NCBI RefSeq assembly: GCF_017168235.1
Contig: NZ_JABFAO010000015.1
Span: 152,823-216,822 of the forward strand
Reading direction: 5' to 3'
Source of the DNA: Rhodococcus sp. KRD197
Lineage (GTDB): Bacteria; Actinomycetota; Actinomycetes; Mycobacteriales; Mycobacteriaceae
Length of the DNA: 64,000 bases
This document shows positions 36,212 through 45,075 of the stretch, piece after piece. Both the position numbers and the translations under genes were made by a program. Numbering within the stretch: position 1 is the first letter of the stretch; every line of letters starts with the position of its first letter. Below the pieces are notes generated by a model. It did no database searches, was not told the origin of the DNA, and saw only the letters and a list, made by a program, of their open reading frames with translations.

Positions 36212-37368
36212 TCGATCTGCTGGCCAAACCCATCACCGACCTGCTCGGCGCGTTCGGTTCGGGAGTCGTACCCGTTGGCGGTCCCGCCGATGTCCTTCGC
36301 ACCACGTCCATCGCTCTGGAATCACTGCAGCGTGTCGGCGGCGCTGCCGTCTCGGAACTCGCTGCCACGTGGAGCGGACGCGCTGCGGAGCAGGCGATCG
36401 GCCACGCCGAGCAAGCTCACACGAGCGCAATCGGTTTGGCCGATCACGGCAGCGACATGGCCGCTGTCGTCGACCGTGCCTGCGAAAAAGTGTATGCGGG
36501 TCTGGTGGAGCTGCAGGCGATCGCGCAGTCCTTCATCTCCATCGCCACCGCGGCAGCACCGATGATCTTCACTCCGCCCGGTCAGTCGATGCTCATCGCG
36601 GCTGCCATCGAACATCTGCAACGAGCGCTCGCAGTCGTGGCTCGCGTGCGTGCCGAGCTTGCCGGGCACACGGGCGAGATCGGCGCGCTCAGCGCTGCGC
36701 CTCCGATTCCGGAGCCCGCCGGCACGGCACCGTCGACAGTCCCCGCTTCTGCAGTACCGACGGCGGCGCCGGGGAGCGACCCGGGTAGCCAGTTCGGGCA
36801 GAACTTTCTTCGCACGGTGTCCTCGTCCGCATCCTCGGTGCTTCCGGACACGTCGTCTCTCCCGACCGGTCAGAGTGCGGCGTCCGGTGGCGGCAACGGA
36901 GTACTGCAGAACGGTGCGTCGATGTTCGCCGGCGCCCCGCAACGTTCGTCGGCCGAAGTCGCGCCCTCCGGCCGCGGCGTACAGGTCGCCCTACCCGACG
37001 GCACTGTCGCGATCGCGCCCAACGAACAGGCCGCGGGCGCGGTCCGTAGTGCACTCACCCAGCAGGGCACCCCGTACGTGTGGGGCGGCAATGCGCCCGG
37101 CCGAGGCTTGGACTGCAGCGGACTGACGCAGTGGGCGTACGGCGAGCAGGGCGTCGACCTTCCACGTTTGGCGCAGGAGCAGAACGTGGGCACATCGGTC
37201 GGCCCCGAGGATCTGATGCCGGGCGACCTTGCGGTGTGGGACGGTCACGTGGCCATGGTCATCGGGAACGGCCAGCTCGTCGAGGCCGGAGACCCCGTGC
37301 AGGTGGGCGAGATCCGCACCACGAACAGCGGAATGGCCTTCAAGGGCTTCTACAGGCCCACCGCATGA
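36208..37368 (+). CDS. NlpC/P60 peptidoglycan hydrolase with an N-terminal WXG-like helical domain
   Basis: A 386-residue protein. Residues 1-170 are helical and Ala-rich, with a W-S-G turn at 55-57 (AATWSGRAAEQ), like WXG100 proteins. A Pro/Ser/Ala-rich linker follows at about 170-265. The C-terminal NlpC/P60 domain begins GTPYVWGGNAPGRGLDCSG; Cys303, His347 and Glu359 fit the Cys-His-Glu triad of RipA-type endopeptidases, with the same His-to-Glu spacing of 12. No signal peptide is visible, so export through type VII secretion with the preceding EspC-like partner is likely. GTG 36208 overlaps that gene; the frame before it is shadow. Confidence 0.85.
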   Translation: MIDLLAKPITDLLGAFGSGVVPVGGPADVLRTTSIALESLQRVGGAAVSELAATWSGRAAEQAIGHAEQAHTSAIGLADHGSDMAAVVDRACEKVYAGLVELQAIAQSFISIATAAAPMIFTPPGQSMLIAAAIEHLQRALAVVARVRAELAGHTGEIGALSAAPPIPEPAGTAPSTVPASAVPTAAPGSDPGSQFGQNFLRTVSSSASSVLPDTSSLPTGQSAASGGGNGVLQNGASMFAGAPQRSSAEVAPSGRGVQVALPDGTVAIAPNEQAAGAVRSALTQQGTPYVWGGNAPGRGLDCSGLTQWAYGEQGVDLPRLAQEQNVGTSVGPEDLMPGDLAVWDGHVAMVIGNGQLVEAGDPVQVGEIRTTNSGMAFKGFYRPTA

Positions 37369-37688
37369 CCGAGATTCAAGCGTGGGCGGCCTCACGCACC
37401 GACTCCGTTCGCGTGCACGCCGGCGAATCGGGATTGCCGGTCTCGATCCAGATCGATCCCGGTGAACTGCGTTACAGCGGAGAGGAATTGGCGCGTACCA
37501 TCCTGGATCTGTGCGGGCGCGCAACCTCGGCGGCCCGAGCCGAACGACGCACCCGACTCGAACAAGACGGGATGGATCCGGATGTCCTCGACAGACTGGG
37601 TCTGCCCACCGCAGCAGCCGTCGCCGAGGCCGAGAACGAACGGCTCGACAACGAGACCGGACGCACAGGCTGGATGAACTCCCTATGA
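37365..37688 (+). CDS. Small YbaB-like protein of the hydrolase cassette
   Basis: A 107-residue protein (MTEIQAWAASRTDSVRVHAG). The pattern LPVSIQIDPGELRYSGEELA followed by a helix with ARTILDLCGRATSAARAE looks like YbaB/EbfC-type folds, which often occur as accessory genes in actinobacterial type VII loci. No other domain recognised. The ATG overlaps the hydrolase stop (ATGA), and its own stop overlaps a six-codon frame before the next gene. Function unknown. Confidence 0.65.
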   Translation: MTEIQAWAASRTDSVRVHAGESGLPVSIQIDPGELRYSGEELARTILDLCGRATSAARAERRTRLEQDGMDPDVLDRLGLPTAAAVAEAENERLDNETGRTGWMNSL

Positions 37689-37705
37689 ACAGTGTCCTGA
37701 AATGA
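37685..37705 (+). other. Six-codon coupling frame (MNSVLK)
   Basis: ATG AACAGTGTCCTGAAA TGA. Its ATG overlaps the stop of the upstream gene and its TGA overlaps the ATG of the next gene, forming two consecutive ATGA junctions. This could pass terminating ribosomes on to the downstream start. Confidence 0.35.
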
Positions 37706-38004
37706 ACAACGCCCTCGACGACCTAGTGACCCGCGCCGACCGTGCGCTCGGCGCCATGCACGACGCATCAGAGAAGCTCACGGACCTCCGACTCACCCGG
37801 CGATCGAGCAACGGACTCGTGGTGGTGACGGTCGACGGTGCCGGCGCTCTGATCGGGCTCGAGCTAGCGTCCGACCTGTCTCGAACCTCGGCTGCAGAGC
37901 TCGGCGCAACCATCGTCACCACCGCATCGGAGGCGGCGCAGGAGGCTCTCGAACAACGAGCGTCCGTCCTGATGCGGATGCAGAGTTCACTCTCGGAGAC
38001 CTGA
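37702..38004 (+). CDS. YbaB/EbfC-like small protein
   Basis: A 100-residue protein with an N-terminal amphipathic helix, a central strand pair NGLVVVTVDGAGALIGLEL, and a C-terminal helix rich in Ala and Glu, the usual YbaB layout. It is the second such protein in the cassette; the two might pair. The ATG at 37702 overlaps the mini-frame stop. It ends 15 bases before the acidic protein gene. Confidence 0.65.
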   Translation: MNNALDDLVTRADRALGAMHDASEKLTDLRLTRRSSNGLVVVTVDGAGALIGLELASDLSRTSAAELGATIVTTASEAAQEALEQRASVLMRMQSSLSET

Positions 38005-38006
38005 GA

Positions 38007-38012
38007 TAGGCT
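38007..38012 (+). promoter_or_regulatory. Candidate internal -10 element (TAGGCT)
   Basis: TAGGCT with 7 bases to ATG 38020, overlapping the 3' end of the preceding gene's spacer. It suggests that the acidic protein gene has its own leaderless promoter. Confidence 0.45.
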
Positions 38013-38019
38013 TCCGGCC

Positions 38020-39297
38020 ATGGCTGGCGACATCATCCCTATCGAACTCGGTCTCACTCGCGGCGACTTCGTCACCCTGTGGGCTCCGGAATGGCGCGAA
38101 GGCGATGACGAATGGGAGGCGTTCCTCGGTCACGAGGAAGATCTTTACGCCTTCGAAGCAGTCGCCCAGCTCGCCGCGTTCATCAGAACCGACGACGACA
38201 ACGATCTCGTGGATCATCCGTCGTGGCCGGTCGTATCTGCCCTCGCAGCCAACGAATTGGAGCCGGACGACCTTCACCGCTTCGACCTGGTCGGCGTGCC
38301 GGAGCTCGTCGCCGAGGACCCCGACTCGGATACCCTCGCCGAGCTGGCCGCAACATTCGAGATGGTGCAGACCCTCGGTGATGTCTGCGAACTCGACAAG
38401 GTCACCGCCTTCTTCGCCAACAATCCTCACCTCGGCTCGGTCGGAATGGGCGTCGAGGCCTATGTCGGCAAGGACGGTCAGAATCTCTGGGACCGTGTCG
38501 GCGCGTCGATCGCCAAGAGCTGGGACACCGTCATCGATGCGCTGGATTCGATCGTCACATCGCCCGATGTCGACCCCTCCGCCGTCGACATCGCCGAAGC
38601 CGAACTGATCGCCGCGGCCGAGAACATCGTCGACATCGACGATGTCTCCGACGAGGACCCGGACGTCGAGACCGACGACGATGCAGACGACACCGACGAT
38701 GCAGACGACATCGAGACCCCCGATCCGATCGCCGACGCGGCCGCCGAGGACACGTTCTGGGCCACCGTAGGCATCGATCCGATCAGAATCATCACCTCCG
38801 AGAACACGTACTACACACTTCGGTGCTACATCGATGACGATCCGATCTTCCTCGGTCGGGCCGGAAGCATCACGGTGTTCGGATCCGAACGCGCACTCGC
38901 TCGTTACCTTGCCGACGATCACGATCACGAACTCGCCAAAGTCAGCACCTACGCCGATGTGCAGACCGCAGCCGTGGACGGCTCGCTTCGCATCGAGGTC
39001 ACCGAGGACAACGTGTACGTGCTGCCCGGACTGGCCGACGATCTCGCCGACGGACCCACCACCGTCGATCCTGAGCAACTGGACCTCGCGGTCGAATTGT
39101 TCACCGATGCGGCGGACTTCGCGGACGACGACTCGGTCGAGACCGCTCTGGCCAGTTCCACGCCGCTCGGCTGGTATGTCTCCTACACCCTCGAACCCGA
39201 TCCGAACAGGATGGCTCCGAGCGCTCCGTTCGACGCCGAAGCCGAGGCGTGGCGGGCTCTCGAGCGCGAGTTCGAGAGCCGCCTGCGCAAGGAGTGA
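38020..39297 (+). CDS. Acidic conserved protein (Rv3311-like)
   Basis: A 425-residue, very acidic cytoplasmic-looking protein. Residues 1-200 and 250-425 are folded-looking segments (ITSENTYYTLRCYIDDDPIF, then DDNVYVLPGLADDLAD-type sequence) joined by an Asp-rich linker around 205-240. The linker contains an exact 18-base tandem repeat. It matches mycobacterial Rv3311 in length and place between upp and add; some relatives are labelled 'primosomal protein' with no obvious basis. Function unknown. Whether it belongs to the hydrolase cassette or only neighbours it is unclear. Confidence 0.75.
   Translation: MAGDIIPIELGLTRGDFVTLWAPEWREGDDEWEAFLGHEEDLYAFEAVAQLAAFIRTDDDNDLVDHPSWPVVSALAANELEPDDLHRFDLVGVPELVAEDPDSDTLAELAATFEMVQTLGDVCELDKVTAFFANNPHLGSVGMGVEAYVGKDGQNLWDRVGASIAKSWDTVIDALDSIVTSPDVDPSAVDIAEAELIAAAENIVDIDDVSDEDPDVETDDDADDTDDADDIETPDPIADAAAEDTFWATVGIDPIRIITSENTYYTLRCYIDDDPIFLGRAGSITVFGSERALARYLADDHDHELAKVSTYADVQTAAVDGSLRIEVTEDNVYVLPGLADDLADGPTTVDPEQLDLAVELFTDAADFADDDSVETALASSTPLGWYVSYTLEPDPNRMAPSAPFDAEAEAWRALEREFESRLRKE
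38677..38712 (+). repeat. 18-base tandem repeat in an Asp-rich linker
   Basis: Two copies of GACGATGCAGACGACAYC in frame (38677-38694 and 38695-38712), each encoding DDADDT or DDADDI. Confidence 0.75.
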
Positions 39298-39318
39298 CCC
39301 GGCAAGGAGCGATCCGGC

Positions 39319-40440
39319 TCAGCCGACCAACACCGCGTAGCCCGGTTTGACCACGTTGTCGATGAGGTCGAGCCGTTCGTCGAACGGGATGAAGGCGGAT
39401 TTCATCGCGTTGATGGTGAACCGCTCGAGGTCGGTCCAGGCGTAGCCGAACGTCTCCGCCAGCTTGTGCATCTCACGGGTCATCGATGTGTCACTCATCA
39501 GCCGATTGTCGGTGTTGACGGTGACGCGGAACCTCGCCCGCGCGAGGAGGTCGAACGGGTGCTTCTCGATACTGTCGACGGCCCCGGTCTGCACGTTGGA
39601 GCTCGGGCACAGCTCGAGCGGCATTCGTTTGTCACGAACGTACCCCGCGAGCAGACCCAGCGTCGGCGTACCGTCCGCTGCGACGGTGATGTCGTCGATT
39701 ATCCGCACGCCGTGGCCGAGACGATCGGTGCCGCAGAACGCGACCGCCTCCTGAATGGACGGTAGCCCGAAGGCTTCGCCGGCATGAATAGTGAAGTGTG
39801 CGTTGGATGCTCGCATGTACTCGAATGCGTCCAGGTGGCGAGTGGGAGGGAACCCTGCTTCTGCACCGGCGATGTCGAAGCCACCGACGCCGCGGTCACG
39901 GAACCGCACCGCGAGTTCCGCGATTTCACGCGAACGCGCGGCGTGACGCATGGCGGTGAGCAAGCAGACGACGCGAATCTTCTTGCCGTTGACCCTCGCT
40001 GCGGATTCGCCGGCGCGAAATCCTTCGAGAACGTGTTCGACTACCTCGTCCAGGCTCAGGCCTCGGTCGAGGTGTTGCTCGGGAGCGAACCGAACCTCTG
40101 CGTAGACCACTCCGTCCTCGGCGAGGTCCTCGGCGCATTCACGGGCGACCCGTGCTAGCCCCTCCGGTGTCTGCATCACCGCAACGGTATGTGCGAACGT
40201 CTCCAGGTAGCGCTCCAGCGAACCACTGTCGGCGGCGTTACGGAACCACTCCGCCAAGGACGCCACGTCCGATGCGGGCAACTCATCGTAACCGCAGTCG
40301 TCCGCGAGCTCGAGAACGGACTGCGGACGCAGTCCGCCGTCGAGATGGTCGTGCAGAAGGGCTTTCGGGGCAGTCTTGATGGATCGCAGATCGAGCGGCG
40401 TCGAACCGCTCGCTTTCGATGGGCTCTCGGCGGTGCTCAT
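39319..40440 (-). CDS. add: Adenosine deaminase
   Basis: A 373-residue zinc enzyme deaminating adenosine and deoxyadenosine. [12 protein letters not shown] is the first metal-binding motif, then [29 protein letters not shown] and the C-terminal [11 protein letters not shown], where the usual second Asp of TDD is Asn, as I recall for actinobacterial Add proteins. ATG 40440 ([12 protein letters not shown]) is chosen. TACCGT ends 6 bases upstream, suggesting a leaderless message separate from the deoA-cdd pair. It is convergent with the acidic protein gene. Confidence 0.92.
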   Translation of the reverse strand: MSTAESPSKASGSTPLDLRSIKTAPKALLHDHLDGGLRPQSVLELADDCGYDELPASDVASLAEWFRNAADSGSLERYLETFAHTVAVMQTPEGLARVARECAEDLAEDGVVYAEVRFAPEQHLDRGLSLDEVVEHVLEGFRAGESAARVNGKKIRVVCLLTAMRHAARSREIAELAVRFRDRGVGGFDIAGAEAGFPPTRHLDAFEYMRASNAHFTIHAGEAFGLPSIQEAVAFCGTDRLGHGVRIIDDITVAADGTPTLGLLAGYVRDKRMPLELCPSSNVQTGAVDSIEKHPFDLLARARFRVTVNTDNRLMSDTSMTREMHKLAETFGYAWTDLERFTINAMKSAFIPFDERLDLIDNVVKPGYAVLVG

Positions 40441-40446
40441 GAATTG

Positions 40447-40452
40447 ACGGTA
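40447..40452 (-). promoter_or_regulatory. Candidate -10 element (TACCGT) for add
   Basis: TACCGT on the minus strand, 6 bases before ATG 40440. Confidence 0.35.
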
Positions 40453-40486
40453 GCGTGATCGGGACAGCCGCGCGGGTCTACAGCCG

Positions 40487-41770
40487 TCAACCGCCGATCC
40501 GTTCGATGACGATCGGTGACACATCTGGGGTTGCGGCTCCGATTGTCCACGCGCCGTCGATCGCCGCACGTGCGTAGTCGAACTTCTCCGGCGTATCGGT
40601 ATGCAGGGTGGCCAGCGTCTGACCCGTCACCACTCGGTCACCCGGTTTCGCGTGCAACCGAACACCCGCGGCCGCCTGTACCGGCTCGCCCTGGCGCTCC
40701 CGCCCGGCGCCGAGCCGCCACGCGGCTACCCCGACCTGCATCGCATCCAGGGCACCGACCACCCCGTCTGCAGGTGCGGTGACCGTCTGGGTTTCGCGTG
40801 CCCTCGGCAGTGGAGCGTCGGGGTCGCCGCCCTGCGCTACGACCATGGCACGCCATCGGTCCATGGCCGTGCCGTCAGCGAGTTTGTCGGCGGGGTCGAC
40901 GCCTTCGATCCCGGCCGCAGCGAGCATCGTGCGCGCGAGTGTGATGGTGAGTTCGACGATATCGGCCGGTCCCCCGCCGGCGAGCACCTCGAGCGATTCC
41001 TCGACCTCTAGGGCATTGCCCGCGGTGAGTCCGAGCGGGCAGTCCATGGCCGTGAGGAGGGCGACGGTTCGCACGCCCGCATCGTTGCCGAGATCGACCA
41101 TCGCTCGCGCCAATTCTCTTGCGTCGTCGAGGTTCTTCATGAATGCGCCGGCGCCCACCTTCACGTCCAGCACCAACGCCCCCGTCCCTTCGGCGATCTT
41201 CTTGCTCATGATGGAGCTGGCGATCAACGGAATTGACTCGACGGTGCCGGTGACATCGCGCAACGCGTAGAGCTTCTTGTCGGCCGGGGCGAGGTCTGCG
41301 CCGGCAGCGCAGATCACGGCGCCGACGGCGGGGTCCGCCAGGATGGAGTACATCTCGTCGCCGCTGAGGTCGGCTCGCCAACCGGGGATCGATTCGAGCT
41401 TGTCGAGGGTGCCGCCGGTGTGTCCGAGACCGCGCCCGGACAGTTGTGGCACCGCGGCCCCGCACGCCGCCACGAGAGGTGCGAGTGGAAGCGTGATCTT
41501 GTCTCCCACTCCACCCGTCGAGTGTTTGTCCACGGTCGGCCGCGGCAAAGACGAGAAGTCCATTCTTCGTCCCGATCCGATCATCGCGGCGGTCCATCGG
41601 CTCAGTTCACCTCGTGTCATCCCGCGCCAGAAAACTGCCATGGCGAGCGCGGACATCTGCTCGTCGGCAACGAGCCCTCGAGTGAACGCATCGATGACCC
41701 AGTCGATCTGCCCGGAGGTCAGCTCGTGGCCGTCGCGTTTGGCGGTGATGATGGAAACAGCGTCAGACAT
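40487..41770 (-). CDS. deoA: Thymidine phosphorylase
   Basis: A 427-residue pyrimidine nucleoside phosphorylase converting (deoxy)thymidine or deoxyuridine to base and deoxyribose-1-phosphate. The N-terminal helical domain is [20 protein letters not shown]; the phosphate loop is [34 protein letters not shown] is the family signature. Its ATG overlaps the end of cdd by 8 bases, so the two are co-translated: Cdd makes (deoxy)uridine and DoeA-type cleavage follows. Same order as Rv3315c-Rv3314c. Confidence 0.94.
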   Translation of the reverse strand: MSDAVSIITAKRDGHELTSGQIDWVIDAFTRGLVADEQMSALAMAVFWRGMTRGELSRWTAAMIGSGRRMDFSSLPRPTVDKHSTGGVGDKITLPLAPLVAACGAAVPQLSGRGLGHTGGTLDKLESIPGWRADLSGDEMYSILADPAVGAVICAAGADLAPADKKLYALRDVTGTVESIPLIASSIMSKKIAEGTGALVLDVKVGAGAFMKNLDDARELARAMVDLGNDAGVRTVALLTAMDCPLGLTAGNALEVEESLEVLAGGGPADIVELTITLARTMLAAAGIEGVDPADKLADGTAMDRWRAMVVAQGGDPDAPLPRARETQTVTAPADGVVGALDAMQVGVAAWRLGAGRERQGEPVQAAAGVRLHAKPGDRVVTGQTLATLHTDTPEKFDYARAAIDGAWTIGAATPDVSPIVIERIGG

Positions 41771-42176
41771 GGTTGCCCAGTCTGCCCGACTCGAGGTCGT
41801 CCGGCCCGAAGGCCGAAGGCAACAACGCTCCGAGCGGCGTAGGCCCGGCATCGGTGTCCACGAGGAGATCTGCGCCGCCGAACTCGAACAGCAACTGACG
41901 ACACCGTCCACACGGCATCAGTTTCGCCCCCCTGCTATCGCAACAGGCGAAGGCGATCAACCGACCACCCCCGGTGGAATGGAGGTTCGAGACCAACCCG
42001 CACTCTGCACACAGGCCCAATCCGTATGAGACATTTTCCACATTGCATCCGACGACAATTCTTCCGTCGTCCACCAACGCGGCTGCACCCACCGGAAAGT
42101 TGGAATACGGGGCATAGGCTTGCCTCATTGATCGATGAGCATTGTCTCGCAACGAGTTCCAGTCGATTTCGGGCAT
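41763..42176 (-). CDS. cdd: Cytidine deaminase
   Basis: A 137-residue tetramer-type cytidine deaminase. Zinc ligands Cys56, Cys89 and Cys92 and catalytic Glu58 are in YGLGLCAECG and MPCGRCRQLL; AYAPYSNFPVGAA and GCNVENVSYG are substrate-binding segments. ATG 42176 (MPEIDWNSLRDNAH) is chosen over the open frame to 42212. It leads the cdd-deoA(-add) minus-strand set and is divergent from sdhC. Confidence 0.94.
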   Translation of the reverse strand: MPEIDWNSLRDNAHRSMRQAYAPYSNFPVGAAALVDDGRIVVGCNVENVSYGLGLCAECGLVSNLHSTGGGRLIAFACCDSRGAKLMPCGRCRQLLFEFGGADLLVDTDAGPTPLGALLPSAFGPDDLESGRLGNHV

Positions 42177-42440
42177 AGAAACAATCAAAGCACGGCCTCG
42201 ACCGTCGCGCATCGTGATCCACTTGACCGATCACGAAGAATTGGGCAGGCAAACCTAAGATGCAAACACGGCCCGGTACGAACCAGTAGTCGAATTAGTT
42301 CCGGGTTTGCAATGGGTTTACAGTCGAGCTTGGCGGCTCTTCATAACCGACTGAGCCGGAGTTCGACAAATCGAGCCAGGTTCTTCTCCTCGTTACCGGG
42401 CTCGACGCGTCCACCATTGACGTTGGAGGCTTTGCACTCG
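42177..42440. promoter_or_regulatory. Divergent control region between cdd and sdhCDAB
   Basis: 264 bases without a convincing gene. It must hold the cdd and sdh promoters, and the long leader upstream of sdhC suggests post-transcriptional or multi-site control. No classical -35/-10 pair stands out. A partial DtxR/IdeR-like 19-mer at 42240-42258 is the only motif I noted. Confidence 0.5.
42240..42258. promoter_or_regulatory. Weak DtxR/IdeR-like element upstream of sdhC
   Basis: On the minus strand it reads TTAGGTTTGCCTGCCCAAT, about 14 of 19 positions against the recalled IdeR consensus; the left half is exact and the right half poor. Iron control of succinate dehydrogenase would make sense, but the match is marginal. 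Confidence 0.22.
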
Positions 42441-42851
42441 ATGAGTAGTACGACGGAAGTCGCTCCGGCGAAGGAGCGTAAGCGGTCTCTGTACCGCGGG
42501 GACCCGGGCATGTGGTCCTGGGTTCTGCATCGAATCACCGGTGTGTTGGTGTTCTTCTTCCTTTTCGTCCACGTTCTGGATACCGCGATGGTCCGGGTCA
42601 ATCCCGAGACGTACGACGCCATCATCGACACCTACAAGACGCCGCTCGTCGGCCTCATGGAGATCGGTCTCGTCGCCGCAGTGCTCTACCACGCACTCAA
42701 CGGCATTCGCGTCATGTTGATCGACTTCTGGTCACAGGGACCGAAGTACCAGAAACTGATGCTGTGGGTCATCGCCGCGGTGTGGATCGTGGTCATGATT
42801 CCCGGAGCGGGCCGAATCTTCTACAACATGTTCACAGCGGGCGGGCACTGA
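42441..42851 (+). CDS. sdhC: Succinate dehydrogenase cytochrome b556 subunit
   Basis: A 136-residue membrane anchor subunit with three transmembrane helices. RGDPGMWSWVLHRITGV and FFFLFVHVLD contain candidate haem-ligand His residues; LYHALNGIRVMLIDFW is the third conserved segment. ATG 42441 gives MSSTTEVAPAKERKRSLYRG; a TTG at 42432 would fit the upstream GGAGG better in spacing but looks less natural. Its stop overlaps the sdhD ATG (TGATG). Confidence 0.92.
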   Translation: MSSTTEVAPAKERKRSLYRGDPGMWSWVLHRITGVLVFFFLFVHVLDTAMVRVNPETYDAIIDTYKTPLVGLMEIGLVAAVLYHALNGIRVMLIDFWSQGPKYQKLMLWVIAAVWIVVMIPGAGRIFYNMFTAGGH

Positions 42852-43306
42852 TGGCAACCACTCACGGATCCGAGGCCAAGACCCTCGGCACGAATCACGA
42901 CCGTCCAGCCAGCCTGGACAATCCGCGCTCGCCGAGACGCAAGTCGCGGAGCAACTTCGAGATGTACGCATGGCTGTTCATGCGTTTCTCCGGCCTGGCA
43001 CTCGTCGTTCTCGTCCTCGGCCACATGTTCATCATGTTGATGCTCGACGAGGGTGTGCACCGGATCAACTTCGCATTCGTCGCAGGCCGCTGGTCGAGCC
43101 CGTTCTGGCAGTTCTGGGACCTGACGATGCTGTGGCTGGCACAGCTGCACGGCGGCAACGGTCTGCGCACGATCATCGCGGACTACTCACGCAAGGACTC
43201 GACGCGGTTCTGGCTGACGACGCTGCTCGTCCTGTCGATGATTCTCATCATGGGCCTGGGCACCTACGTCATCTTCACCTTCGATCCCAACATTTCGGCG
43301 AGCTAA
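42851..43306 (+). CDS. sdhD: Succinate dehydrogenase hydrophobic membrane anchor
   Basis: A 151-residue anchor subunit with three hydrophobic helices: MRFSGLALVVLVLGHMFIMLML, LTMLWLAQLHGGNGLRTII, and LLVLSMILIMGLGTYVIFTF (each about 20 residues, by position). GHMFIM and QLHGGNG hold His residues for haem or quinone contact. Coupled to sdhC, followed after 16 bases by sdhA. Confidence 0.92.
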   Translation: MATTHGSEAKTLGTNHDRPASLDNPRSPRRKSRSNFEMYAWLFMRFSGLALVVLVLGHMFIMLMLDEGVHRINFAFVAGRWSSPFWQFWDLTMLWLAQLHGGNGLRTIIADYSRKDSTRFWLTTLLVLSMILIMGLGTYVIFTFDPNISAS

Positions 43307-43322
43307 GGGAACTGAAGCATCC

Positions 43323-45074
43323 ATGCAGGAACATCGTTATGACGTGCTCATCGTCGGCGCCGGCGGCGCAGGTATGCGAGCGGCCATCGAGGCAGGGCCC
43401 GAGGCCCGCACGGCAGTACTGACCAAGCTCTACCCCACTCGCTCACACACCGGCGCAGCGCAGGGCGGCATGTGCGCGGCGCTGGCCAATGTCGAGGAAG
43501 ACAACTGGGAGTGGCACACCTTCGACACCGTCAAGGGCGGCGACTACCTCGCCGATCAGGACGCGGTCGAGGTCATGGCCAAGGAAGCCATCGACGCTGT
43601 TCTCGACCTCGAGAAGATGGGGCTTCCGTTCAACCGGACGCCAGAGGGAAAGATCGACCAGCGCCGTTTCGGTGGCCACACACGCGATCACGGCAAGGCG
43701 CCCGTCCGACGGGCGTGCTACGCCGCCGACCGCACGGGTCACATGATCCTGCAGACGCTCTACCAGAACTGCGTCAAGCACAACGTCGAGTTCTACAACG
43801 AGTTCTACGCGCTCGATCTCTGCCTCACCGAGACCGAGAACGGCCCCGTCGCCACCGGCATCATCGCCTACGAGCTTGCGACCGGTGAACTGCACATCTT
43901 CCACGCCAAGTCGATCGTCTTCGCGACCGGCGGCTCGGGACGCATCTACAAGACGACGTCCAATGCCCACACCCTCACCGGTGACGGCATGAGCATCGTC
44001 TTCCGCAAGGGATTGCCCCTCGAGGACATGGAATTCCACCAGTTCCACCCGACAGGCCTCGCCGGACTGGGCATTCTCATCTCCGAGGCTGTCCGAGGCG
44101 AAGGTGGCATCCTTCGCAACGAGGACGGCGAGCGCTTCATGGAGCGGTACGCACCGACCATCAAGGACCTCGCGCCCCGCGACATCGTCGCGCGGTCGAT
44201 GGTCCTCGAGGTCCTCGAAGGACGCGGTGGCGGGCCGAACAAGGATTACGTGTACATCGACGTCACGCACATCCCCGAGGAGGTCCTCGACGAGAAGCTC
44301 CCCGACATCATGGAGTTCTCGCGCACCTATCTCGGTGTCGACCCGGTCAAGGAACCAGTGCCCGTGTACCCGACGTGTCACTACGTCATGGGCGGTATTC
44401 CCACCAAGATCAACGGCGAGGTCCTGCGCAACAACGACGACATCGTCCCCGGCCTCTACGCCGCCGGCGAATGCGCGTGTGTTTCGGTGCACGGAGCGAA
44501 CCGTCTGGGAACCAACTCCCTGCTCGATATCAACGTCTTCGGCCGCCGCGCGGGTATAGCCGCAGCGAAGTACGCCAACTCGGTGGACTTCACTCCGCTT
44601 CCCGAAGAGCCGGCCAAGATGGTCCAGGACTGGCTCGAGCTGATTCTCTCCGACCACGGTCATGAGCGCGTCGCCGATATCCGGTCCGAAATGCAGCAGT
44701 CGATGGACAACAACGCCTCGGTGTTCCGCACCCAGGAACGTCTCGAGACCGCGTTGAAAGACGTCCGCACCCTCAAGGAGCGGTACAGCCACATCACGGT
44801 GCAGGACAAGGGCAAGCGCTACAACAGCGACCTGCTCGAAGCCATCGAGCTCGGCTTCCTGCTCGAGATGGCAGAGGTGACCGTCGTCGGTGCCCTCAAT
44901 CGCAAGGAATCGCGCGGCGGGCACGCTCGTGAGGACTATCCGGATCGCAACGACGCGGAGTACATGAAGCACACCATGGCCTACAAAGAAGGGCTTGGCC
45001 TGCTCACCGACATCCGTCTGGACTACAAGCCTGTGATCCAGACCCGTTACGAGCCGATGGAGCGGAAGTACTGA
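43323..45074 (+). CDS. sdhA: Succinate dehydrogenase flavoprotein subunit
   Basis: A 583-residue subunit. FAD-binding VLIVGAGGAGMRAAIEA, covalent-FAD His42 in RSHTGAAQGGM, active-site HQFHPTG and the catalytic Arg region REGEGGILRNEDGERF-like segment, and HGANRLGTNSLLD. It oxidises succinate to fumarate in the TCA cycle and feeds electrons to SdhB. A long antisense open frame covers it, which is a GC-rich shadow. Confidence 0.96.
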   Translation: MQEHRYDVLIVGAGGAGMRAAIEAGPEARTAVLTKLYPTRSHTGAAQGGMCAALANVEEDNWEWHTFDTVKGGDYLADQDAVEVMAKEAIDAVLDLEKMGLPFNRTPEGKIDQRRFGGHTRDHGKAPVRRACYAADRTGHMILQTLYQNCVKHNVEFYNEFYALDLCLTETENGPVATGIIAYELATGELHIFHAKSIVFATGGSGRIYKTTSNAHTLTGDGMSIVFRKGLPLEDMEFHQFHPTGLAGLGILISEAVRGEGGILRNEDGERFMERYAPTIKDLAPRDIVARSMVLEVLEGRGGGPNKDYVYIDVTHIPEEVLDEKLPDIMEFSRTYLGVDPVKEPVPVYPTCHYVMGGIPTKINGEVLRNNDDIVPGLYAAGECACVSVHGANRLGTNSLLDINVFGRRAGIAAAKYANSVDFTPLPEEPAKMVQDWLELILSDHGHERVADIRSEMQQSMDNNASVFRTQERLETALKDVRTLKERYSHITVQDKGKRYNSDLLEAIELGFLLEMAEVTVVGALNRKESRGGHAREDYPDRNDAEYMKHTMAYKEGLGLLTDIRLDYKPVIQTRYEPMERKY

Positions 45075-45075
45075 C

